This document shows, piece after piece, positions 7,925 to 15,829 of a stretch of DNA of 64,000 nt. The DNA lies in the NCBI GenBank assembly GCA_965230045.1, contig OZ245940.1, positions 1,178,001 through 1,242,000 on the forward strand. Reading direction: 5' to 3'. The DNA comes from G963662905 sp965230045. Its GTDB lineage: Bacteria; Bacteroidota; Bacteroidia; Bacteroidales; WRLA01. Each line of letters starts with the position of its first letter. The stretch's first letter is position 1. The notes below the pieces were generated by a model. That model was not told the origin of the DNA, did not search any database, and saw nothing but the letters and a program-made list of their open reading frames with translations. The translations under genes were made by a program, and so were the position numbers.

Positions 7925-9112
7925 ATGAAAAAAAACAGCACGTATGTTTATCTGCTGACCCTCCTTCTAAGCAGTGCCTTTGCAGTCATGCTGCAATCAT
8001 GCAGTAGCGACAAAAACGCTAAGGAAATGCCTCCGCCACCTGTTGAGGTTATTAAGGTGCAAGCTTCTGATATACCGATTTACACGGAATTTGTCGGTCA
8101 GATTTATGGAAAATCCGACATTGCTATTCGTGCCCGTGTGGAGGGTTTTCTGGAAAGCATGCACTTTTCTGAGGGTTCGAAAGTTAAAAAAGGACAACTC
8201 CTTTATACAATTGATCCGGAGCCTTTTGAGGCGACTGTAGCTGCCCGTATGAGCGATGTTGTATCAGCACAGACACAATTAGTGAAGGCTGATAACGACC
8301 TGAAACGCATCCGCCCCTTGGCAGAAAAAAATGCCGTGAGCCAAAGCGACCTTGATGCAGCTGTGGCCAGTTATGAAGCCGCTCAGGCATCAGTGGAAGC
8401 AGCAAAAGCAAATCTTGATGCAGCAAAAATCCAGCTGGGCTATACCAAAATATACAGCCCCGTAAGTGGTATTATCGGAATCTCAGAAGCCCGTGTGGGC
8501 GATTTCGTGGGACAAAGCCCAAACCCGGTTGTGCTCAATGAAGTTTCGGACATCGACAGGGTCAAAGTTCGGTTCTCCCTCAGCGAATCCGATTACCTTA
8601 AAATGGCTAAGTATATTTCATCTTTAGATAGCGTCGAACGCCAGTTGCGGATCAAAAACAGAGAAGAATCAGATAATTATCTGGATTTAATTTTATCGGA
8701 CGGGCAGACCTATCCCCTTAAGGGTAAATTTGATTTTGTGGACCGTAATGTGGATCCTACTACCGGAAGTATCACGGTGCAGGCCAGCTTCCCGAATCCT
8801 AAGCGTGTGCTGAGGCCTGGAATGTTTGCGAAAATCAAAGCACAAATAGAGAACCTGACAAATGCCATTAAGGTTCCGCAAAGAAGTATTAAAGAATTAC
8901 AGGGTATTCATCAGGTAGTCCTGGTTAATCCGGACAACACCATAAAAATCCAGGAAGTAAAAGTAGGGCCGAAAGTCGGCAGCGATTGGGTGATCCTGAA
9001 AGGCCTCGAAGCCGGTCAAACCATTATTTACGAAGGGCTGCAAAAAGTACGCTCAGGAATGAAAGTGATGCCCAAAACTGTTGATCCCGAATCCACAACC
9101 AACAAACAATAA
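7925..9112 (+). CDS. RND efflux periplasmic adaptor lipoprotein
   Basis: 395 residues, AcrA/MexA type membrane fusion protein. The N-terminus is a lipoprotein signal (lipobox LQSC, residues about 23-26). Then follow the lipoyl half-domains (VRARVEGFLESMHFSEGSKV-like and YTKIYSPVSGIIG), an alpha-hairpin between them (residues about 100-170), and a beta-barrel (LRPGMFAKIKAQ). It bridges the inner-membrane pump and the outer-membrane channel. First gene of a three-gene operon, 5 nt before the pump gene. No TetR-type regulator is adjacent. Confidence 0.95.
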   Translation: MKKNSTYVYLLTLLLSSAFAVMLQSCSSDKNAKEMPPPPVEVIKVQASDIPIYTEFVGQIYGKSDIAIRARVEGFLESMHFSEGSKVKKGQLLYTIDPEPFEATVAARMSDVVSAQTQLVKADNDLKRIRPLAEKNAVSQSDLDAAVASYEAAQASVEAAKANLDAAKIQLGYTKIYSPVSGIIGISEARVGDFVGQSPNPVVLNEVSDIDRVKVRFSLSESDYLKMAKYISSLDSVERQLRIKNREESDNYLDLILSDGQTYPLKGKFDFVDRNVDPTTGSITVQASFPNPKRVLRPGMFAKIKAQIENLTNAIKVPQRSIKELQGIHQVVLVNPDNTIKIQEVKVGPKVGSDWVILKGLEAGQTIIYEGLQKVRSGMKVMPKTVDPESTTNKQ

Positions 9113-9117
9113 GCCAT

Positions 9118-12100
9118 ATGGGAAATTTCTTTGTAAACCGGCCCATTGTGGCCATGGTCATTGCAATCATTACCGTAATTGTGGGCGTGATTTCTATGAT
9201 GGGACTGCCTGTGGAGCAATATCCCAACCTTACGCCCCCTATGGTCAATGTTTCAGCACAATATACCGGTGCCAGTGCTACAACAGTGGAGCAGAGTGTT
9301 GCCACACCACTCGAACAAAAAATCAATGGGGTTGATAACTCTATTTATATGAAATCCACCAATTCCAATTCCGGGTCTATGAGCATCCAGGTGTCTTTTG
9401 ATCTGGGTACAGATGTGGATATGGCCAACGTCCTTACCCAAAACAGGGTGAGTACAGCTACCAGTAAACTTCCTGCCGAGGTAAAACAAACCGGTGTAAC
9501 TACAGAAAAATCATTTTCCTTTCCTTTGATGCTTGTTACTTTAACAGCAAAAGACGGAAAATACAGCCGCGATTTTATCGGAAACTATGCCCGTATCAAT
9601 ATGGCCGATGAGCTGGCCCGCCTCTCCGGTGTGGGAAAAACAGATGTAATTGGTGTGAGCGATTACGCAATGCGTATATGGGTAAAACCCGACCGAATGG
9701 CACAGCTTGGGCTTACCATTCCTGAAATTACCAACGCCATACAGGAACAAAATGCCATTGTGCCCGGTGGTACATTTGGCGGCGAGCCTGCACCTCCGGG
9801 AACGGAATTCACCTATGCGGTGATGATGAAAGACCGTTTAAAAACGGAAGAGGAATTCGGGGAAATCGTAATCCGTACAACCGAAGAAGGAAAACAGTTG
9901 AAGTTGAAGGATGTTGCCCGCATCGAACTGGGCGTGGAAATGTACAACGCCTTTACGCGTGTCAACAAAAAAGACTGCGGATTGATTTTTATCTATCAGG
10001 CTCCGGGTTCCAATGCCATTGATGTGGCCAATAAAGTGCGCGCTGCCATGGACAATCTTTCTGAAAGTTTCCCAGAAGGAATGGAATATGATATTTCATT
10101 GGACACTACCGAGCCAATTACTGCCGGTATCCGCGAGATTGTGATTACACTTTTTCAGGCACTTGCACTGGTAATCCTGGTGGTGTTTATCTTCCTGCAG
10201 AACTACCGGGCAACACTTATTCCTACCCTTGCTATTCCTGTTTCGCTGATTGGTGCTTTTATTGTATTTCCTTTGCTGGGTTTCTCCATCAATACGCTTT
10301 CGCTTCTTGGCCTTGTGCTTGCAATCGGTATAGTAGTAGATGATGCCATTGTGGTGGTGGAGGCCGTACAGGCCAATATCGAAAAAGGATTGAACCCCAA
10401 GGAGGCAACACGCAAAGCAATGCAGGAAGTTTCTGCCCCAATTGTGGCTACTACTTTGGTGGTTGTGGCCGTTTTTGTGCCTGTAGCATTTATGGGCGGC
10501 ATCACCGGAAGGCTTTACCAGCAGTTTGCAATTACGATTGCCGTTTCGGTGGTATTTTCTTCCATTAATGCGCTCTCCCTTAGCCCGGCACTCAGCTCGT
10601 TGCTGCTGCGCCCGCAAAAGCAATCCAAAGGTTTGCTCGGACGTTTCTTTAGTGGTTTCAACAAAAGCTTCGACCGCACGTCGGAAAAATACCTCAGTTT
10701 TGCCAGTGTGATCTCCAGAAAATTATCCCGTGGTGTTATTTTTATCGTTATCACTTTTGGGATGATTATGATTTTGGGCAAACTGGTTCCCGGAGGTTTT
10801 ATTCCTAATGAAGACCAGGGCTATTTTATGATCAGCGCCCAGCTTCCTGAAGCATCATCGCTGCAGAGATCAGATGAAACCCTGAAAAAAATAGAAAACA
10901 TCCTCATGCAGGAAGAAGGCGTTGCTTTTGTAACATCTATTCCGGGATATAACCTGATAAATGGAAGTATGAGTTCTTCATCAGGTTCACTTTTTGTGAC
11001 TATGAAAAACTGGGAAGACCGTGAAGTAACAGTAGATGACATTATTAACAGTGTAAACGCGAAGCTTTATATGGCCATTCCTGAGGCACAGGCATTTGCT
11101 TTTGGGCCACCTCCTATCCAGGGATTGGGGACAGGTTCGGGTTTCAGTATTATGATTCAGGACAAAGGCGGTAATTCGGTGGATTATCTGGCAAATAATG
11201 CGCAAAAGTTTATCCAGGCAGCCAATGCGCGACCCGAAATTGCCAGTGCATATACAACTTTCAAAGCCAATGTGCCCATGCGTTTTATGGACGTCAACCG
11301 CGATAAAGTATTGAAAACCGGCGTAAACCTCAGTGATCTTCACACGACTATAGGGGCGTTTCTTGGAGGCGTGTATGTCAATGATTTTAACCGCTTCGGA
11401 CGTTTGTACAAAACCTATGTGCAGGCAGAGCCCGAATATCGGCTGGGGCCTGAAGAGCTGGAAAATTTCTTTGTGATCAATAGTGAAGGAAAAATGGTGC
11501 CCCTATCTACTTTGGTGGAAATAGAGGAAATCACCGGCCCGGATTTTACGACCCGTTTTAACCTCTACCGGTCGGTAGAAGTGATGGGCGCCCCTGCAGC
11601 GGGATATTCATCAACAGAAGCCATGAACGCACTGAAAGAAGTGGCTGCGGAAAGCCTGCCCGAAGATATGGGCTACGCCTGGAACGCGCTTTCCTATCAG
11701 GAGGCTGAATCGGGCGGAACGGGAAATACTGTTTTTATTTTTTCTTTGCTTTTTGTTTTTCTGATCCTCTCGGCTCAATACGAAAGCTGGTCATTGCCCT
11801 TCAGTATTTTGCTGGGAATTCCTTTTGCGGTATTCGGTGCTCTGCTCGGATTATACCTGGCGCGCCTTGGCAGCACAAGCTACGAAAACAATGTTTATGC
11901 GCAAATTGCACTGGTTCTGCTGATTGCACTGGCCGCCAAAAATGCCATCCTGATTGTTGAATTTGCGAAAATAAAATTCGAAGAAGGAAAGTCCTTGGTT
12001 GAAGCGGCGATTGAATCGGCCTCCATACGGTTCCGGCCTATCCTGATGACCGCTTTTTCTTTTATCCTCGGCGTTATTCCTCTGCTTATTGCTACAGGAG

Positions 12101-12279
12101 CAGGTGCCGAAGCAAGGAAAGTAATGGGTATGGCTGTCTTTAGCGGACTTTTCGTTGCCACACTCATTGGGGTTTTCTTTTATCCGATGCTTTATGTTTT
12201 AATTGGTAAGCTGGCCGGTTATGAGAAAAAGCGTGATAAGCAAAAAGCATTGGAAGAATCACAAAATCAAAACGTATAG
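9118..12279 (+). CDS. RND efflux inner-membrane pump (AcrB/HAE1 family)
   Basis: 1053 residues, normal length for hydrophobe/amphiphile efflux pumps. The N-terminal helix (IVAMVIAIITVIVGV) is followed by the porter loop, the TM2-TM6 block with the proton-relay pair in GIVVDDAIVVVEAVQ (near residue 400), a second porter half, and a C-terminal block of helices with the relay lysine region (ALAAKNAILIVEFAK). It exports drugs or other amphiphiles using the proton gradient. It lies between adaptor and outer-membrane channel; substrates cannot be read from the sequence. Confidence 0.96.
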   Translation: MGNFFVNRPIVAMVIAIITVIVGVISMMGLPVEQYPNLTPPMVNVSAQYTGASATTVEQSVATPLEQKINGVDNSIYMKSTNSNSGSMSIQVSFDLGTDVDMANVLTQNRVSTATSKLPAEVKQTGVTTEKSFSFPLMLVTLTAKDGKYSRDFIGNYARINMADELARLSGVGKTDVIGVSDYAMRIWVKPDRMAQLGLTIPEITNAIQEQNAIVPGGTFGGEPAPPGTEFTYAVMMKDRLKTEEEFGEIVIRTTEEGKQLKLKDVARIELGVEMYNAFTRVNKKDCGLIFIYQAPGSNAIDVANKVRAAMDNLSESFPEGMEYDISLDTTEPITAGIREIVITLFQALALVILVVFIFLQNYRATLIPTLAIPVSLIGAFIVFPLLGFSINTLSLLGLVLAIGIVVDDAIVVVEAVQANIEKGLNPKEATRKAMQEVSAPIVATTLVVVAVFVPVAFMGGITGRLYQQFAITIAVSVVFSSINALSLSPALSSLLLRPQKQSKGLLGRFFSGFNKSFDRTSEKYLSFASVISRKLSRGVIFIVITFGMIMILGKLVPGGFIPNEDQGYFMISAQLPEASSLQRSDETLKKIENILMQEEGVAFVTSIPGYNLINGSMSSSSGSLFVTMKNWEDREVTVDDIINSVNAKLYMAIPEAQAFAFGPPPIQGLGTGSGFSIMIQDKGGNSVDYLANNAQKFIQAANARPEIASAYTTFKANVPMRFMDVNRDKVLKTGVNLSDLHTTIGAFLGGVYVNDFNRFGRLYKTYVQAEPEYRLGPEELENFFVINSEGKMVPLSTLVEIEEITGPDFTTRFNLYRSVEVMGAPAAGYSSTEAMNALKEVAAESLPEDMGYAWNALSYQEAESGGTGNTVFIFSLLFVFLILSAQYESWSLPFSILLGIPFAVFGALLGLYLARLGSTSYENNVYAQIALVLLIALAAKNAILIVEFAKIKFEEGKSLVEAAIESASIRFRPILMTAFSFILGVIPLLIATGAGAEARKVMGMAVFSGLFVATLIGVFFYPMLYVLIGKLAGYEKKRDKQKALEESQNQNV

Positions 12280-12283
12280 CCTT

Positions 12284-13696
12284 ATGAGACAGATTAGTAT
12301 ATATTTTATTCTATTGGTTTTTATTGTCTCCGGTTGTACCATTACCGGGGAGCTCCCACAGGTGCAATTGGAAACGCCTGAGCAATACCGTTTTAGTGAC
12401 CATCAAACCGATAGCCTTTTAAACCTGGAATGGTGGAATTTGGTTCAGGACGATGAATTGAAACAGCTCATTACTTTGGGGCTGCAACAAAACAAAGATG
12501 TACGCATCGCGGCCAGCCGCCTAGAGCAGGCCAGAGCAGCACTTGGATATACAAAAGCAGGTCAGTTCCCCAGTTTGGATGTAAGCGCCGGAGCCTCCCG
12601 TGGCAATTTCTCCGGAACAACAGCCCTGCCAGCTACAGCGAGTAATTTTTATATTGCCCCTTCATTGTCGTATGAAATCGATTTCTGGGGCAAATACCGC
12701 AGTGCCTCCAAAGCTGCCCGTGCCGAAATGCTGGGCACCGAAATGGGACTGCGTATTGTGCAATTGGATTTGATTGCCGGCCTTAGTTCGGCTTATCTCG
12801 ACCTGCTCAATTATCACCAAAGCCTGCGCATTGCTGTCAGTACATCAAAATCCCGTAAGGAATCATTAAAGATTATTTCTGAACGCTTTAATGAAGGCGT
12901 GATTCCCGAGATTGATCTCAATCAGGCACAAATACAGGCTTTTGAAGCCGACGCTTCCATTCCGATGTATGAACGTTTGATCGCGCAAACCGAAAATGCA
13001 ATTAATCTGATGTTGGGGCGACCTTCCGGGGATATCGCTGTAACGGAAAATCTTCTAAACCAGCTTAATGTGCCAACGATTCCCGCAGGGATTCCATCAC
13101 AGTTGCTGGAGCGCCGCCCAGATGTGCTGCAGGCTGCTTTTGCCGTTGATGCGCAATTTGCCCAGGTTGGCGTTGCACAGGCTGCACGGCTTCCTTCCCT
13201 TAGCCTCACTGCCAGTGGTGGATATGCCAGCGGGGAAATTGACAATCTCTTCTCCGGCGATCCGCTTTGGTCGATCAGTGGTAATATTCTGGCTCCATTG
13301 TTCCATTTTAATAAATTGAAAAATAACCTTGAAATGGAACGCGAACTGGCCAAACAAGCCGTATTCGACTACGAATATGTGGCCCTCAATGCCTTTAAAG
13401 AAGTGGAAGACGCCTTGATTAGCATCCAGACCTATAAAAAGGAGCTGGAAGCCCGGGAGCAACAACTAAAAGCGGCCCGAAATGCAGCAAGATTATCAAA
13501 TGAACGCTACAATGGGGGTGTAACCGATTATCTCGAAGTTCAGGAATCGGAACGCTCGCTCTTTTCTATGGAGCTGCAAGTTGTCCAAACCAAAAATGAC
13601 TATATCGATGCTTATGTGCAGCTTTATAAGGCCTTAGGTGGCGGATGGCTGAACGAAGCAGAAAAAACTGCGGCTGAATCTCCTGACGGGGAATAA
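12284..13696 (+). CDS. RND outer-membrane channel lipoprotein (OprM/NodT family)
   Basis: 470 residues. The chosen ATG at 12284 gives a lipoprotein signal (FILLVFIVSGC) 4 nt after the pump stop. A longer frame starts upstream but overlaps the pump and lacks a signal. Duplicated TolC-like halves are visible (ASRLEQARAALGYTKAGQFP; GVAQAARLPSLSLTASGGYA) along with long helical stretches. It forms the trimeric exit duct of the efflux complex. The gene is followed by a clear terminator, closing the operon. Confidence 0.94.
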   Translation: MRQISIYFILLVFIVSGCTITGELPQVQLETPEQYRFSDHQTDSLLNLEWWNLVQDDELKQLITLGLQQNKDVRIAASRLEQARAALGYTKAGQFPSLDVSAGASRGNFSGTTALPATASNFYIAPSLSYEIDFWGKYRSASKAARAEMLGTEMGLRIVQLDLIAGLSSAYLDLLNYHQSLRIAVSTSKSRKESLKIISERFNEGVIPEIDLNQAQIQAFEADASIPMYERLIAQTENAINLMLGRPSGDIAVTENLLNQLNVPTIPAGIPSQLLERRPDVLQAAFAVDAQFAQVGVAQAARLPSLSLTASGGYASGEIDNLFSGDPLWSISGNILAPLFHFNKLKNNLEMERELAKQAVFDYEYVALNAFKEVEDALISIQTYKKELEAREQQLKAARNAARLSNERYNGGVTDYLEVQESERSLFSMELQVVQTKNDYIDAYVQLYKALGGGWLNEAEKTAAESPDGE

Positions 13697-13718
13697 AGTA
13701 CGGAAATGTCTTTTGAAA

Positions 13719-13752
13719 ACGGAGCTGCAATTTGTGGCTCCGTTTTTTTTTG
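13719..13752 (+). terminator. Terminator of the efflux operon
   Basis: Perfect 7-bp stem ACGGAGC / GCTCCGT (13719-13725, 13737-13743) followed by a T-run, 22 nt after the channel gene's stop. Confidence 0.9.
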
Positions 13753-13783
13753 AGTTTTAAGAAAATTTTATACCTTTGGGTAT

Positions 13784-13817
13784 TATACCAAGTGGTATAA
13801 TACCAAATAGTATAAAA
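13784..13817. repeat. 34-bp repeat before the ATPase gene, with an operator-like palindrome
   Basis: Reads TATACCAAGTGGTATAATAC and onward to GTATAAAA. It matches 15029-15062 at 31 of 34 positions. It includes the perfect inverted repeat TATTATACC-AAGT-GGTATAATA (13781-13802), which ends about 25 nt before the gene's ATG. It could be an operator or an element boundary. Confidence 0.7.
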
Positions 13818-13826
13818 TTAATAAGC

Positions 13827-14981
13827 ATGAATAATTCGCCATTTATTTATGGGACAACCGTAAGTTCATTTTCCTTCACGAATCGCACAAATGAGATCAA
13901 TAAGTTAAAAAGCAATCTTCTGAGCGGGGTCAATACAACGATTATATCGCCTCGTAGGTGGGGGAAATCCTCTTTGGTTGAGAATGTTATAAATGATATA
14001 AATAATGAATCAAAGGCTATAAAAACAGTTATAATTGATTTATTTTCGGTGGGATGCGAGGAAGAGTTTCTGGAAAAGTTTGCCCGTGAGATCGTTAAAG
14101 CATCATCTACTCATTGGGAAGAATGGATGAAAAGCGGGCAGCAGTTTTTTAAAAAAATTATTCCAAAATTAAGTGTTGGGATAGACCCTGTAAACGATTT
14201 CAGTTTGAGCTTTGATTGGCACGAATTAAAAAAACAAAGCGATGAAATATTGGATTTGCCGGAGAAGCTTGCAAAAAACAAAGCATGTAAGTTTATAATA
14301 TGTTTAGATGAATTTCAGAACCTGGCCACATTTAAAGGTTTTCATATTCTCGAAAAGAAAATGAGGGCTTCATGGCAAAGACAGGGATCAGTAACTTATT
14401 GTATCTACGGAAGTAAACGTCATATGATGTCGGAAATCTTTAATAAGCCTTCAAATCCGTTTTACCGTTTTGGGGATATTATTTCTTTGCCAAAAATTGA
14501 AAGGGATGAATGGGTTCGCTTCATTGCAAGCGGTTTTAAAAAGACCGGGAAAACTGTTGATGGCAGGCTCGCTGAAAAAATCCCGGAATTAATGAAAAAC
14601 CATTCATGGTATGTTCAGCAGCTGGCTCATTACACCTGGAATTTAACGGAAAAAGAAGCCGGGATTGATCAAATTCAGAAAGCACTCCAGGAATTAATTA
14701 ATGCGAATTCTCCATTGTATCAAAAAGAAATTGAGGGTATTAGCCCTACCCAATTAAATTTGTTAAAAGCTATATCAAAAGGAGAAAAGCAGCTTACAAG
14801 CGCTGATGTAATGCAGAAATATTTGTTGGGAACGCCAAACAATGTCCTCAAAAACAAAAATATACTGGTTAATGCAGACATTATCCATCAGGATGACGAT
14901 AAGTATGAATTTCTTGATCCGGCTTTTGATCTGTGGTTTCAAAAAGAGTTTTTTGGCGCTTCCATAAACTCAATAGTTTAG
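13827..14981 (+). CDS. P-loop ATPase of the archaeal-type AAA (ATPase_2) family
   Basis: 384 residues from the ATG at 13827; an upstream TTG would start inside the palindrome and is less likely. Walker A is SPRRWGKSSLV near residue 42, Walker B is KFIICLDEFQNL near residue 155, and a sensor-like GSKRHMM follows. The last 100 residues (LNLLKAISKGEKQLTSADVM, KNKNILVNADIIHQDDDKYE) look like a winged helix. Family members are common in Bacteroidota, of unclear role, often single and patchily distributed. It stands alone between 34-bp direct repeats and is AT-richer than its neighbours, which suggests transfer. Confidence 0.8.
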   Translation: MNNSPFIYGTTVSSFSFTNRTNEINKLKSNLLSGVNTTIISPRRWGKSSLVENVINDINNESKAIKTVIIDLFSVGCEEEFLEKFAREIVKASSTHWEEWMKSGQQFFKKIIPKLSVGIDPVNDFSLSFDWHELKKQSDEILDLPEKLAKNKACKFIICLDEFQNLATFKGFHILEKKMRASWQRQGSVTYCIYGSKRHMMSEIFNKPSNPFYRFGDIISLPKIERDEWVRFIASGFKKTGKTVDGRLAEKIPELMKNHSWYVQQLAHYTWNLTEKEAGIDQIQKALQELINANSPLYQKEIEGISPTQLNLLKAISKGEKQLTSADVMQKYLLGTPNNVLKNKNILVNADIIHQDDDKYEFLDPAFDLWFQKEFFGASINSIV

Positions 14982-15028
14982 AGCGTTCTTCTGTTTTTCA
15001 GTTTTGCCCATTATATCTGCAGGATTTT

Positions 15029-15062
15029 TATACCAATCGGTATAATACCAAACAGTATAAAA
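15029..15062. repeat. 34-bp repeat after the ATPase gene
   Basis: Second copy of 13784-13817 in the same orientation, about 50 nt after the ATPase stop. It keeps the palindromic half sites TATACC and GGTATA. From here to 15200 nothing is recognised. Confidence 0.7.
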
Positions 15063-15199
15063 CGAAGCGCCTTCCTGTCGATATCCAATCTCATATTTTA
15101 TCCTGTGAACCTGGAATTTGGAAAAAATAAGTTCGCTAAAACCGTTCGGGAGTATTCAGAAAAGTGTGTCAGCTGCTTGCCCTGCAAGGCCCTGGATCC

Positions 15200-15309
15200 T
15201 TCTTCCTTCCGCCATTTGTCTTCTTCCTTTTGTCTTTTATCTTTCGCCTTCTTCCTTTCGCCATTTGCCTTTTGCCTTTTATCTTTCGTCTTCTTCCTTC
15301 TGCCTTTCA
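15200..15309. repeat. Low-complexity CTTCC/TTTGCC tandem stretch
   Basis: Imperfect repeats of units like CTTTTATCTTTCGTCTTCTT, pyrimidine-rich on the plus strand. Read on the minus strand it gives Lys/Arg-rich KDKRQKANGERKK repeats that resemble well-known spurious predicted proteins. I treat it as a simple repeat, not a gene. Confidence 0.75.
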
Positions 15310-15450
15310 TCAGAAACAGTGTTTCAACACCCGGGCAACAGTGTTGCATGGGCGTTGCGGCCATGTTTCTGCCAACGGAATTATTATCGGCCACCAAAAT
15401 ATATTCTCATAAAAAAGCTGGTTCCCTTTTGTGATTTTTATAATATTATT

Positions 15451-15786
15451 GGTTCTACTAGGAATTCCGTGGGTAACAATAATGTTTGAAAATAATATGC
15501 AGATATTTATTAATAAACTATTGATCCCTAACAGATTCCTCCCTACACAAAGCCTTAACCACTTCGTTTGGCTTTGTTCCAGTCGGAATGACGCTGTTTA
15601 TTAGGCGTTTACGGCAAATGCGGCGAGGACACAGTAGTATATTTTAAACACGTCCTCGCCGCATTTGCCTCCGGACTTCTTAAAAACGCGTCATTCCGAC
15701 AAAGTTTCCGAAGCATGAGGAAAACTTTGGAGGAATCTCTTTGGAGCTAAAGTGATTTTTCTTTCCACGAAATTCCGTGTAGAACC
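15451..15786 (+). mobile_element. Family 1 inverted-repeat element, copy A (336 bp)
   Basis: Ends GGTTCTACTAGGAATT and, inverted, AATTCCGTGTAGAACC. Internal nested arms are AGATTCCTCC / GGAGGAATCT, GTCGGAATGACG / CGTCATTCCGAC, and the perfect 18-bp GGCAAATGCGGCGAGGAC / complement. Flanks match at 7 of 8 (ATATTATT left, ATATTTTT right), fitting an aged 8-bp target duplication. It lies just upstream of the hybrid kinase gene and has no coding capacity. Confidence 0.9.
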
Positions 15787-15829
15787 ATATTTTTGTTATA
15801 TTTGTTTGTAATCTTGCAATTTAACCAAC

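Noticed and set aside
10096..10623. 175-codon minus-strand frame
   Set aside because: It is the shadow of the conserved RND pump gene and has a low-complexity basic composition.
15098..15397. Lys/Arg-rich minus-strand frame (KDKRQKANGERKK)
   Set aside because: It is the translation of a simple pyrimidine-rich repeat and has no start signal or neighbour support.
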